Part shown: one piece after another, positions 8,251 to 16,741 of the stretch | How positions within the stretch are numbered: the first letter of the stretch is position 1 | Layout of the letters: each line of letters starts with the position of its first letter | Translations under genes and position numbers: made by a program | Notes under the pieces: model-generated | Database searches by the model: none | Told to the model about the DNA's origin: nothing | The model's input: the letters and a program-made list of their open reading frames with translations, nothing else | Assembly (NCBI GenBank): GCA_035309005.1 | Contig: DATGFP010000015.1 | Span: forward strand, 1 to 64,000 | Source of the DNA: DATARH01 sp035309005 | Lineage (GTDB): Bacteria; Pseudomonadota; Alphaproteobacteria; ATCC43930; CGMCC-115725 | DNA length: 64,000 bases | Direction of reading: 5' to 3'

Positions 8251-9591
8251 TTAGACGCCGGCGTATTCGGCGGAAATGTCCTTGTTGGTGTAATCCGTCA
8301 GCATCGCGGTCGCGGCGATGCCGATGACGGCGCACAAGGCAATATACAACGCGATCGGCAGGCTCGAGTGATAGGTCGCGAACAGCCATGTCGCGATGAA
8401 CGGCGAGGGGCCGCCGGCGATGATCGAGGCGAGCTGGTAGCCGAGCGAAGAACCGCTGTAGCGCAGCCGCGGCGAGAAGCTTTCGGCGATCAACGCCGCC
8501 TCGGGGCCGTATTGCGTCATGACCGGCAGCAGCGATAGCGCGATCGCCAGAAAGATGATCCACGGCACGCCGGTATCCAGCATCGCGAAGTAGATGAAGC
8601 CGAAAATCCCCATCGAAAGCGCGCCGAGCATGAACATGTTCTTGCGGCCGACCTTGTCCGACAGGGCGCCGGCGAAGACGACCCACAGGAAGCCGAGGAT
8701 CGTCTGGGTGATCACCGCCGTCAGCAGGAAATTGCGGCTCTGGTGCAGCACCGTCGTGCCATAGGTGAAGACAAACGCGCCGACGATGTAGCCCGGCGCC
8801 TGTTCGGGCAGCCGCAAGAGGGCGGTCAGGATGACCTGCTTGGGCTGGCGCTTCAGCACTTCGAGCACCGGCACGCGTTCGATGCGTTCGTCGGCGATCA
8901 CTTTCTGGAAGACCGGCGTCTCGCTGATGCCGAGCCTGATCCACATGCCGATCGCAACCATGATGATGCTGATCAGGAACGGAATGCGCCAGCCCCAGAC
9001 GTTGAACTGGTCGCCGGACAGATAGCTGAACCCGAGGACCGCCGAATTGGCGAGGAACAACCCGCACGGCGCGCCGAATTGCGGCCACGCCGAGAGAAAG
9101 CCGCGGTTTTTGGAGGTGCGAGCCCATTCCATCGACAGCAGCACCGAGCCGCCCCACTCGCCGCCGACCCCGATCCCCTGGACCAGGCGGATCACGGTCA
9201 ACAGCACCGCGCCCCAGATGCCGATGCTGCTGTACGCCGGGACGAGGCCGACAGCGGTGGTCGCGATGCCGGTAATCAGCAGCGTCGCGATCAGGGTCGC
9301 CTTGCGGCCGATCCGGTCGCCGTAGTGGCCGAAAATCGCCGCGCCGATCGGCCGCCCGACAAAGCCGATAAAGAAGATCGCAAACGACGCCAGCACGCCG
9401 GCGAGCGGGTCTTCCTTAGGGAAGAAGATCGGCCCGAACACCAATGCGCTGGCGGTGCCGTAGAGCAGGAAATCGTACCATTCGATCGTCGTGCCGACCG
9501 TGCTGGCGATCACGGCGCGGCGCAATTGCCGGCGGTGTTCGTCGTCGGACATGCCGGCGAGTTTGGCTTCGGTTGCGCTCACGGCCTTCAT
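8251..9591 (-). CDS. MFS transporter, metabolite:H+ symporter (MHS) family
   Basis: 446 aa with 12 predicted membrane segments. Family motifs: GTTIEWYDFLLYG at the first helix, GHYGDRIGRKATLI (loop 2-3), RLVQGIGVGGEWGG (the MHS signature) and a second loop motif GALSDKVGRKNMF. Members import organic acids, shikimate, proline/betaine or similar metabolites with protons; the substrate here is unknown. The ATG at 9591 has a GGGGGAGG directly against it; an internal ATG at residue 14 is possible. It converges with the phosphoesterase gene, the two stops being about 25 nt apart. Confidence 0.85.
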   Translation of the reverse strand: MKAVSATEAKLAGMSDDEHRRQLRRAVIASTVGTTIEWYDFLLYGTASALVFGPIFFPKEDPLAGVLASFAIFFIGFVGRPIGAAIFGHYGDRIGRKATLIATLLITGIATTAVGLVPAYSSIGIWGAVLLTVIRLVQGIGVGGEWGGSVLLSMEWARTSKNRGFLSAWPQFGAPCGLFLANSAVLGFSYLSGDQFNVWGWRIPFLISIIMVAIGMWIRLGISETPVFQKVIADERIERVPVLEVLKRQPKQVILTALLRLPEQAPGYIVGAFVFTYGTTVLHQSRNFLLTAVITQTILGFLWVVFAGALSDKVGRKNMFMLGALSMGIFGFIYFAMLDTGVPWIIFLAIALSLLPVMTQYGPEAALIAESFSPRLRYSGSSLGYQLASIIAGGPSPFIATWLFATYHSSLPIALYIALCAVIGIAATAMLTDYTNKDISAEYAGV

Positions 9592-9755
9592 CCTCCCCCA
9601 TGTGTTGCCGCCGCTCTTTGGCGAGCGGACGGCTTTTCAAGCACTTGGGATGCTAGCAGCGATGCCCGGAAAAGAAACCGCCGTCATGCGGCGGGCCGCG
9701 CGCTGGGCGAATTGCGCCTATGCAAGAATGTGGCAGTTCGTCGCAGCTGTCGGGT

Positions 9756-10475
9756 CTATAGCCCGTGCGCCACCGGCGTGTAGACGAGGCGGCGGCGGGG
9801 CACCCGGACCGCGCCCGGCTTGGCGTAGATCTGCTTGGTCGCCTCGACCAGCAGTACCCCGGCGAAGGTCGGAAACCAGCGCTTGCCGATGCGCTCCCAG
9901 GCCGGCGCCGAGCGCAGCATCATGCGGTGCGCCGAGGGCGGGATGAAAAGCGCTGCGTCGGCGCCGACCGGGGTGAACTCTTCGTCGCGCAGTACTTGCG
10001 ACAGCTGCGAGAGGGTATAGGGCCGGCCCGAGCCGAACGGGGTGCGGTCGAGCCGGGCCCAGATGCCGCGCCGGTTGGGCACGACGATCAACACCCGGCC
10101 GCCGCCGGCGAGCACCCGCCAGATCTCCTTCAGCATCGCGCGGACTTCTTCGCTGGTCTCCAGCGCGTGCACCAGGAGCACCCGGTCGACCGAATAATCG
10201 GCGAACGGCAGCTCGCCCTCGTCGGCCAGCGTCACCAAATTGGCGCCCTCGGCCGGCCAGCGCAGCACCCCGAGGGAAGCCGGCATCAGCGCGATCGTGC
10301 GCTCGGTCTCGGCCGACAGCGCCGATAGAAACGGGGTCCCGTAACCGATGCCCAAGAGCCGCATGCCGCGCAAATCGGGCCACACCCGCTGCACCGCGCG
10401 GCGGATCATCCGGCGCGCCACCTGGCCCAGCGCGCTGCGGTAGAAATCCCTCAGATCGACGACGTCGGACGGCAT
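9756..10475 (-). CDS. SAM-dependent methyltransferase-like protein
   Basis: 239 aa with a Methyltransf_11-like core: motif I is degenerate (MRLLGIGYGTPFL rather than DxGxGxG), then LPFADYSVDRVLLVHALE and EIWRVLAGGGRVLIVVPNRRG. The N-terminus VDLRDFYRSALGQVARRMI matches my recollection of a conserved alphaproteobacterial family often found near glyoxalase II. The weak SAM motif means catalysis should not be assumed. It stands alone, with 164 nt of non-coding sequence on its downstream side (9592-9755) and a small membrane protein gene upstream. Confidence 0.72.
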   Translation of the reverse strand: MPSDVVDLRDFYRSALGQVARRMIRRAVQRVWPDLRGMRLLGIGYGTPFLSALSAETERTIALMPASLGVLRWPAEGANLVTLADEGELPFADYSVDRVLLVHALETSEEVRAMLKEIWRVLAGGGRVLIVVPNRRGIWARLDRTPFGSGRPYTLSQLSQVLRDEEFTPVGADAALFIPPSAHRMMLRSAPAWERIGKRWFPTFAGVLLVEATKQIYAKPGAVRVPRRRLVYTPVAHGL

Positions 10476-10521
10476 CGCCGCAGCTTAGCACGCCGGCGCG
10501 ATTTGCGCGGAGCCGCCTGCC

Positions 10522-10764
10522 TCAGTTTGAATGTAACAGCGTTTGCAAGCTGGAGGCGACGGAGCGACGAACAATCGAGACGATAGCCACCGTCGCAATG
10601 GTGAAATGCAGGTTCCACCGCCGGTAGCGATAGCCCCAACCGCCTTTGCCTTCTCCGCGCTCAATTATGACGACGGCCCCAAATAGGGTGGCCGAGATGA
10701 ACATGCCGAAGGCGTACCATTTGACCGCGAAGGGCAAGAACATCCGAATTTCGTCTAACGTCAT
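10522..10764 (-). CDS. Small predicted membrane protein, unknown
   Basis: 80 aa with two hydrophobic segments (about residues 12-34, KWYAFGMFISATLFGAVVII, and 52-66) joined by a glycine- and arginine-rich loop. I do not recognise a family. Base composition is clearly less GC-rich than the neighbours, and codons such as ATT, AAT and ATA are more frequent, which suggests a recent arrival or a non-conserved gene. No convincing ribosome binding site was seen. It might be a chance ORF, but length, hydrophobic layout and start position make it plausible. Confidence 0.4.
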   Translation of the reverse strand: MTLDEIRMFLPFAVKWYAFGMFISATLFGAVVIIERGEGKGGWGYRYRRWNLHFTIATVAIVSIVRRSVASSLQTLLHSN

Positions 10765-10959
10765 CCGACCTAACCGATCCGCCTGCGCCCTGCTCCGTGC
10801 TGTCCAGTACGCATATGGGAACGGAGCGGCCAGCGCGACACCCCGTCAACGGCCGTTGCGTTGAAACTGAGACACTCCTTGAGCCGCCGGCGGATGACAG
10901 CGCGGCGGCCCGGGGCTATCGTCGCCTCTGGGCGCACGAGGAAAAGAGGGAGGCGGGCG

Positions 10960-11811
10960 ATGCAGATCGGCGCGGCGATGTTCTTCACCGACTACTCGAT
11001 GAGCGCCACCGAGCTCGCGCGCGAACTGGAGGCGCGCGGCTTCGAATCGATGTGGGCGCCCGAGCACTCGCACATCCCAACCTCGCGCAAGACACCGTTC
11101 GCCGGCGGCGGCGAGCTGCCGCAGCAGTATTACGACGTGATGGACCCGTTCGTGACGCTGGCCGCGGCGGCCGCGGTCACCGGCACCTTGAAGCTCGGCA
11201 CCGGCGTCTGTCTCGTGATCCAGCGCGACCCGATCCAGACCGCCAAGCTCGTCGCCTCATTGGACCAGGTATCGGGCGGACGCTTCCTCTTCGGGGTCGG
11301 CGGCGGCTGGAACGCCGAGGAGATGGCCGACCACGGCACCGCCTTCCCCAGCCGCTTCAAGCTGATGCGCGAGCGGATCGAGGCGATGCGCGCGATCTGG
11401 ACCAACGACGCGGCCGAGTATCACGGCGAATTCGTCGATTTCGCGCCGATGATCGCGCGGCCGAAGCCGCTCCAGCGTCCGCACCCGCCGGTCATCGTCG
11501 GCGGCATGTTCCCGGTCGCGGCGCGCCGCGCGCTGCGCTACGGCGACGGCTGGATCCCGCATCTGCGCCGCCCGCACTACGAGGACGTCACCGATTACCT
11601 GCCGCAGTTCCGCCAGATGGCGCTCGAAGCCGGGCGCGACCTCGCCGGCGTGCCGATCACGGTGTGGGGCGTGCCGCCCGATTTCGACCGGATGCGGCGC
11701 TACCAGGACCAGGGCGTCAGCCGCGGCGTCGTGCAATTGGCCGCCGAAAAGGCCGCCACGATCCTGCCGCTGCTCGACCGCTGGGCCGAGCTGATCGCCC
11801 GCCTGAATTAG
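10960..11811 (+). CDS. LLM-class F420-dependent oxidoreductase-like protein
   Basis: 283 aa from ATG 10960, preceded by a strong purine run (GAGGGAGGCG). TIM-barrel of the luciferase-like monooxygenase superfamily: FESMWAPEHSHIPTS, LKLGTGVCLVIQRDPI, LDQVSGGRFLFGVGGGWN, and PHPPVIVGGMF, as in the Rv2161c/TIGR03619 group that is usually F420-dependent. Whether this organism makes F420 is unknown from the window; FMN use is the alternative. The frame is open upstream but lacks similarity. A 177-bp palindromic element begins 11 nt after its stop. Confidence 0.78.
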   Translation: MQIGAAMFFTDYSMSATELARELEARGFESMWAPEHSHIPTSRKTPFAGGGELPQQYYDVMDPFVTLAAAAAVTGTLKLGTGVCLVIQRDPIQTAKLVASLDQVSGGRFLFGVGGGWNAEEMADHGTAFPSRFKLMRERIEAMRAIWTNDAAEYHGEFVDFAPMIARPKPLQRPHPPVIVGGMFPVAARRALRYGDGWIPHLRRPHYEDVTDYLPQFRQMALEAGRDLAGVPITVWGVPPDFDRMRRYQDQGVSRGVVQLAAEKAATILPLLDRWAELIARLN

Positions 11812-11822
11812 CGCCGCGCCGG

Positions 11823-11999
11823 CTAGTGTCCCGATCCCGAGGTTTTGCCGATCAATCAACCCCATCTCCGCCATCCCGGCGCAGGCCGGGACCCATCGCT
11901 CAGCCGCCGCGATGGTTGACGCATGGGTCCCGGCCTGCGCCGGGATGGGGGAATATTGAGGAAAACATTGTCCGTCGAACTTTGCGATCAGGACACTAG
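11823..11999. mobile_element. MITE-like palindromic element with CTAG termini
   Basis: The element is bounded by near-identical inverted ends CTAGTGTCCCGATC (left) and CTAGTGTCCTGATC (right, minus strand). Inside is a perfect 25-bp inverted repeat (11871-11895 and 11924-11948) around a 28-nt spacer. It codes for nothing. The TA inside each CTAG could be a target duplication, which would fit mobilisation by an IS630/Tc1-type transposase (inference). Its right end supplies the TAG at which the shifted frame of the neighbouring DUF2892 gene would stop. Confidence 0.6.
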
Positions 12000-12024
12000 C
12001 GCCGGCCCCCGGTGCCGCTGACCC

Positions 12025-12333
12025 CTATCCAGGCGGGCGGGTCGCTCGCCGGGAAGCTGTCTTCGGAGGGTCCTGCACCGGGTCGAGCAACCGCCGGTCG
12101 CGGATCATGGGCGGCTGCCACGCCGTGCTGACGCCGAGACTGCGATAGGCCGGGCAGTGGCCGCCGAGGCCGCGCAGCAGCAGCGCGCCGCCGCCCAGCC
12201 CCAGCACGATGCGGCCGGGCGTCGGGCGGGCGAGGGCGCGCAGCACCAGCATCGCCCCGGCGACGGCCGAGCCGATTCGCTCGGCGCCGCCGATATTGAT
12301 CTCCGGCGGCCGATCGGTTGCGTTCGCGGTCAT
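12025..12333 (-). CDS. DUF2892/YgaP-type transmembrane protein, probably frameshifted near its end
   Basis: 102 aa as read, from ATG 12333 (MTANATDRPPEINIGG). The DUF2892 pattern is clear: N-terminal NIGGAERIGSAVAGAMLVLRAL, two glycine-rich hydrophobic helices, and CPAYRSLGV. After LDPVQDP the frame turns into low-complexity sequence, whereas the next frame reads SEDSFPASDPPAWIG, a tail seen in many small proteobacterial proteins. A single missing C in a CCC run near 12070 would restore it, ending at the TAG at 11996-11998 inside the MITE-like element. The break may be a base-call error. Confidence 0.65.
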   Translation of the reverse strand: MTANATDRPPEINIGGAERIGSAVAGAMLVLRALARPTPGRIVLGLGGGALLLRGLGGHCPAYRSLGVSTAWQPPMIRDRRLLDPVQDPPKTASRRATRPPG

Positions 12334-12510
12334 GCTGCCTCCATCGCCTAGCGCCTGCCGCGCCAACGAGCGCCGCGGCGGCGCGGTTCCGGCGCTCGCG
12401 TGCGGCGCGGATTGCCGAACCTCCGCCACACTTTCGCGGCATAATCGCGCGTTGGGGCAGCGCTTTGCGCCGCTGCTTGGGTGGGGGAACAAATTCGATG
12501 CGCCCGGGCG

Positions 12511-14550
12511 ATGCCTGAGCCGCGCCTGCGCCTCGATCCCGATGAGCGGCTGGTTCCGCCGGCGGCGCCGCGTCGGCCGCGCCCGGGTTCGCGCCGTGGC
12601 CGTGGCGGCGGCCCACGGCGGCCCTGGACCGGCCGGGTCACGCGCCTCGCGGTGCTGCTCTTTTTGTGGGGGCTGGTCGCCGCCGTCGGCGCGCTCGCCT
12701 ATTTCGCCCTGACGCTACCCGACACCAGCCGCCTCACGGTCAGCGAGCGCCGGCCCAACATCACAATCCTCGCCGCCGACGGCAGCCCGATCGCGAGCTT
12801 CGGCGACCTCTTCGGCCAGCCGTTGACCCTCGGCGAGATGACGCCTTTTCTGCCGAAGGCCGTGATCGCCACCGAGGACCGCCGCTTCTACAGCCATTTC
12901 GGCGTCGACCCCGTCGGCATCCTGCGCGCCGCGTTCGCCGATCTGCGCGCCGGGCACGTCGTCGAGGGCGGCAGCACGATCACCCAGCAGCTCGCCAAGA
13001 TCCTCTTCCTGACGCCGCAGCGCAGCTTTGCCCGCAAGATCCGCGAGACGCTCTTGGCGCTGTGGCTCGAGCGTCAATTCAGCAAGAACGAGATCCTCGA
13101 AATCTACCTCAACCGGGTCTATCTCGGCGCCGGCACCTATGGGGTCGACGCCGCGGCGCACCGCTATTTCGGCAAATCCGCGACCCGGCTCAGCCTGTTC
13201 GAGAGCGCGGTCATCGCCGGGCTCCTGAAGGCGCCGACCCGCTTCAGCCCGGCGCGCGACCGCGCCGCCGCCGCCGCGCGCGCCGCGCAGGTGCTCGACA
13301 ACATGGTCGAAGCGGGCTTCATCAGCGCGGCCGACGCCGGCGCCGCGCGGCGGCAGGGCGCCGCGCTGGCGGCCGGGCGGCCCGGCTCGCGCTATTTCGC
13401 CGATTGGGTGGCCGACCAGATCCGCGACTTCTCCGGCGCCGCCGACCGCGACCTCGTCGTCCGCACCACCCTCGACCCGCGCCTCCAGGCGGCGGCCGAG
13501 GCCGCGATCGGCGACACGCTGGCGCGCCACGGCGCGCGCGACAAGGTCAGCCAGGGCGCGCTCGTCGCGCTGGCGCCGGACGGCGCGGTGCGCGCGATGG
13601 TCGGCGGGCGCGACTATGGCGAGAGCCAGTTCAACCGCGCCACCCAGGCGCAGCGCCAGCCGGGCTCAGCCTTCAAGCCGTTCGTCTACCTCGCCGGGCT
13701 CGAAGCCGGCTTGCGCCCCGACGACCGCTTCCTCGACGCGCCGATCCGCATCGGCAATTGGCGGCCGCGCGACTATACCAACCACTACCAGGGCGAGATG
13801 AGCCTCGCCGACGCGCTGGCGCAATCGATCAACTCGATCGCGGTGCAGGTCGCCGAGCGCGCCGGGATCGGCCGGGTGGTCGCGACCGCCGGCCGGCTCG
13901 GCATCGTCTCCGACCTGCCGCCCGACGCCAGCATCGCGCTGGGCACCGGCGAAGTTAATTTATTGGAGCTGGTCTCGGCCTACGCGCCCTTCGCCAATGG
14001 CGGCTCGGGCGTCCTGCCCTACGGCGTCGGCGAAATCCGCGACAGCGACGGCAAGCTGCTCTATCGCCGCAGCGGTTCGGGGCCGGGCCCGGTGGTCGCG
14101 CCGCAGTATGTCGGCATGATGAACGCGATGCTCGAAGGGGTCATCGCGCACGGCACCGGCCGCGCCGCGGCGCTGCCGCGCCCCGCCGCCGGCAAGACCG
14201 GCACGACGCAGGATTACCGCGACGCCTGGTTCATCGGCTACACCGCCGATCTCGTCGCCGGGGTATGGTTCGGCAACGACGACGACACGGCGATGAAGCG
14301 GGTGACCGGCGGCTCTCTGCCGGCCGCCGCGTGGCGGCAATTTATGCTGGCGGCGACCGGCGGGATGCCCGACCGGCCGCTGCCCGGACCGCAGTCCGCC
14401 GCCGCCGAGGAGGCGCCGGCCGGGCAATCGCCGGCCGAGGAGTCACCAATCGACCGGCTGCTCGGCTGGCTCGCCGCGCCGTCGCCGGCAACCCCCGGCG
14501 CGCCGCCCGCCGATGGCGCGCGCTACCCGGGCCCGCCGCCGCGCGACTGA
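12511..14550 (+). CDS. Penicillin-binding protein 1A family, bifunctional transglycosylase/transpeptidase
   Basis: 679 aa from ATG 12511; an in-frame GTG at 12481 is possible. Basic, proline-rich cytoplasmic tail, one membrane helix at about residues 47-70, then a GT51 glycosyltransferase domain (ATEDRRFYSHFGVDP with the catalytic Glu, GGSTITQQLAKILFL, ESAVIAGLLKAP) and a transpeptidase domain (GSAFKPF with nucleophile Ser, the QSINSIAVQ SxN motif, and KTGTTQDYRDAWFIG). It polymerises and crosslinks peptidoglycan at the outer face of the inner membrane. The C-terminal 80 residues are Ala/Pro-rich and probably disordered. Confidence 0.92.
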   Translation: MPEPRLRLDPDERLVPPAAPRRPRPGSRRGRGGGPRRPWTGRVTRLAVLLFLWGLVAAVGALAYFALTLPDTSRLTVSERRPNITILAADGSPIASFGDLFGQPLTLGEMTPFLPKAVIATEDRRFYSHFGVDPVGILRAAFADLRAGHVVEGGSTITQQLAKILFLTPQRSFARKIRETLLALWLERQFSKNEILEIYLNRVYLGAGTYGVDAAAHRYFGKSATRLSLFESAVIAGLLKAPTRFSPARDRAAAAARAAQVLDNMVEAGFISAADAGAARRQGAALAAGRPGSRYFADWVADQIRDFSGAADRDLVVRTTLDPRLQAAAEAAIGDTLARHGARDKVSQGALVALAPDGAVRAMVGGRDYGESQFNRATQAQRQPGSAFKPFVYLAGLEAGLRPDDRFLDAPIRIGNWRPRDYTNHYQGEMSLADALAQSINSIAVQVAERAGIGRVVATAGRLGIVSDLPPDASIALGTGEVNLLELVSAYAPFANGGSGVLPYGVGEIRDSDGKLLYRRSGSGPGPVVAPQYVGMMNAMLEGVIAHGTGRAAALPRPAAGKTGTTQDYRDAWFIGYTADLVAGVWFGNDDDTAMKRVTGGSLPAAAWRQFMLAATGGMPDRPLPGPQSAAAEEAPAGQSPAEESPIDRLLGWLAAPSPATPGAPPADGARYPGPPPRD

Positions 14551-14692
14551 ACCGCAACGCTAAAATTGCCACAATTGCATGGTAGCGTGTGTTTTGTGGG
14601 CCGCCCTCGGCTCACCCGGGGAGGGCGCGGCGCGACGAGCTGGCTGTAAATCCGCTGCAGAATCAGCAAAAATCGAGGTTGAGACCGGGGTC

Positions 14693-15571
14693 TTACATCC
14701 CGAGGATCGAGCCGGTGAGCGAGCGCGGGTCGCGGCGGGGCCAGCGGCCGCTTTCGACCTGGTGGAAGAAATCGCCGAGGGCTTGGTTGAAGAGGCCGGG
14801 CTCCTCGATGTTGAGGGCGTGCCCGGTATTGGGAAAGACGACGAGCGCAGCGCTGGGGATCAGCCGCTTCATCAGGAGGCCGGGTTCGAGGCAGGGGTCG
14901 TCCTCGTCGCCGGTCGCGACGAGCGTCGGCACCGCGAGCTTTTTCATCTCGTCGGTCAGGTCCCACAGCGAGGGGCGGCGCGCCTGGACGCCGCGCATCG
15001 TGTTGGCGGCGCCGCGGGTCGAATGCTCGGCGAGTTGGGCGAGGAACTCGGCATAGCCGCGCGGGTCCTTGTTGAGGTACTGCACGCGGGTCGGCCCGGC
15101 GCCGTAGGTCTTGGCGACTTCGGGCATGCCGTCCGACTCGATTTTCGCCGCGGTGCGGCTGGTTTCGTCGCGGAATTGCTGGCGCTTGTCGGGTTGCGCG
15201 CCGTAGCCGCAGCCGGCGACGACCAGGGAGGTGGCGCGGTCGGGATAGGCGAAACCGAAATGCAGCACGGCAAAGCCGCCCATCGAGATGCCGACGATGT
15301 GCGCCTTCGAAATGTTGAGAGCGTCGAGCACGGCGCGGATGTCGTCGCGCGCCCGCTCTTGCGAATACTGATGCCAGTCCTCCGGCACGTCGGAGGGCGG
15401 ATAGCCGCGCGCGTTGAACGCGATGCAGCGGTAGCGCCGCGCGAAATAGCGCAGCTGCGTCTCGTAGCTGCGGATGTCGCCGGCGAATTCGTGGACGAAG
15501 ATGATCGGGTGGCCGGCGCCGGTTTCCTCGTAATAGAGGCGGACGCCGTCGTCGGTGGTGAGGTGGGGCAT
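14693..15571 (-). CDS. Alpha/beta hydrolase
   Basis: 292 aa. Canonical hydrolase fold: oxyanion region FVHEFAGDIRSYETQ, nucleophile elbow GISMGGFAVLHF, acid in GDEDDPCLEPG and His in NTGHALNIEEP. The substrate is unknown. Its ATG overlaps the stop of the GrdB-like selenoprotein gene upstream (TAATG), so the two are translationally coupled and probably work together. This pairing of a GrdB-like protein with a hydrolase may be the best clue to what either does. Between its stop and PBP1A lie 142 nt of convergent non-coding sequence without a clear terminator. Confidence 0.85.
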   Translation of the reverse strand: MPHLTTDDGVRLYYEETGAGHPIIFVHEFAGDIRSYETQLRYFARRYRCIAFNARGYPPSDVPEDWHQYSQERARDDIRAVLDALNISKAHIVGISMGGFAVLHFGFAYPDRATSLVVAGCGYGAQPDKRQQFRDETSRTAAKIESDGMPEVAKTYGAGPTRVQYLNKDPRGYAEFLAQLAEHSTRGAANTMRGVQARRPSLWDLTDEMKKLAVPTLVATGDEDDPCLEPGLLMKRLIPSAALVVFPNTGHALNIEEPGLFNQALGDFFHQVESGRWPRRDPRSLTGSILGM

Positions 15572-16515
15572 TATTCGGCTGCCTGCGGTTTGCTGCGGAC
15601 GGTTTTGGCGATGTCTTTCTGGCGATCGAACTCGGCGCGGCGGCGGGCGATCTCCTCAGCCGAGAGCAGTGCGATATTGGAGAAATCGAGCTTCCAGTCG
15701 GGATTATCGCTCCAGCGCAGCGGCGACTGCACGGTGGTGCGCGGCGCCGGCGCCGCTTCGAGGACGCGCAGCGCGAGGTCAAGCGTCAGCGCCTGCGATG
15801 CCGGGTCGTGCGGCCGCCCGCAGGGGTTGCCGAGCGGGAAATCGCTGAAGAGAAAGCGCGGCACGCCGGCGTACTCAACAATGTCCTTGGCGCATCCCAT
15901 GACCACGGTCGGGATGCCGTTGGCTTCGAGATGACGGGCGGCCAGACTCACGGTCTGGTGACACACCGGTCAAACCGCGACGAGGATCGCCGCGTCAACC
16001 CGGTCCTCGCGAAGCCGCGCCAAGAGTTCGGGGCAGTCGCGCTCCAAGGTCGCGCGGTGGCTGCGGTCGGTGGGCGCGCCGTGGAAGCGCGGCGCGACCT
16101 CGCCGATCCTCCCTTCCGCCGCGAGCCGCCGCAGCGCCGGCAGTGGGAACCAGGTGTTGGGATCCGCGGCCGTCGTATGGGCGCGGTCGTAGCCGATATG
16201 CGAGATCCGCAGATCGTGGTCCTGGGCGCTGTCGCCGGAATAGACCCGGTAGAACTTGGCGGCGGCGTTGTAGGGCGCGCCCGGCCCCTGGTCGCCCTTC
16301 CCCGGCTGGTAGGGCGCCGCCGTCGTGACGAGGCCGATGCGGCTTTCGCCAAGCGGCTTCGTCAGCGGCGCGAACGGCACCTCGGCGTAATGCGCCCAGC
16401 GATAGGGCGCCCCGTAGCCGAGCGCCTGGTAATAATCGCCGATGCGCTGCCGATAGGGGATCGGCGCATCGTGCTCGGGCGCGAACCCGAACCCCTCCTC
16501 CTCAAGCTCGCTCAT
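15571..16515 (-). CDS. GrdB-like (glycine/sarcosine/betaine reductase selenoprotein B family) selenoprotein
   Basis: 314 aa when the TGA at 15970-15972 is read as selenocysteine (Sec182). The first half begins MSELEEEGFGF and reaches DAAILVAV; the frame then reads U-P-V-C-H-Q-T and continues without a break through GIPTVVMGCAKDIVEY and FSDFPLGNPCGRPHD to the end. Sequence on both sides belongs to one family, and UxxC is the redox motif expected there. AGGGAAG lies 5 nt before the ATG and a good SECIS hairpin follows the TGA. Classical GrdB acts in clostridial glycine reductase; in aerobic proteobacteria this branch has no firm function. No GrdA or GrdC partner lies nearby. It is coupled to the downstream alpha/beta hydrolase. 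Confidence 0.82.
15942..15958 (-). promoter_or_regulatory. SECIS hairpin of the GrdB-like gene
   Basis: Eleven nt after the TGA the RNA forms a perfect 6-bp stem, CCAGAC with GUCUGG, closed by the 5-nt loop CGUGA. There is a G at loop position 2, as bacterial SECIS models require. Size and spacing equal the E. coli fdhF upper stem-loop. Confidence 0.75.
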
Positions 16516-16525
16516 TGCATCTTCC

Positions 16526-16741
16526 CTATTTCGCCTTCTCGAGAACCGCTTCTATCGCCGCAAGCCAGTCGCCCCACGCGGCAGGATCGGCTGGCAGACC
16601 ATCTGCCCACAGGTTCATCTGGATGTCGCTCAAGACCGACCCGAGTTCGCTCTGCCCTCCCGTACGGTCGTGATATTCCTTAAGAAAAATGAACATGGCG
16701 CGGAACGCCTGCTCGGGCGACAGCATTTTCTTCCGCATCAC
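16526..16741 (-). CDS. Small protein, candidate immunity/antitoxin partner
   Basis: 71 aa, mostly helical by appearance (LSPEQAFRAMFIFLKEYHDRT, then GLPADPAAWGDWLAAIEAV). It resembles a widespread small family, which I recall as acidic proteins ending in PADPAxWxDWxxAI, often next to toxin-like ORFs. Its ATG overlaps the stop of the upstream 89-aa gene by 4 nt (ATGA), the usual toxin-then-immunity order. It ends 11 nt before the GrdB-like gene. Function is inferred from size and context only. Confidence 0.5.
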   Translation of the reverse strand: MMRKKMLSPEQAFRAMFIFLKEYHDRTGGQSELGSVLSDIQMNLWADGLPADPAAWGDWLAAIEAVLEKAK

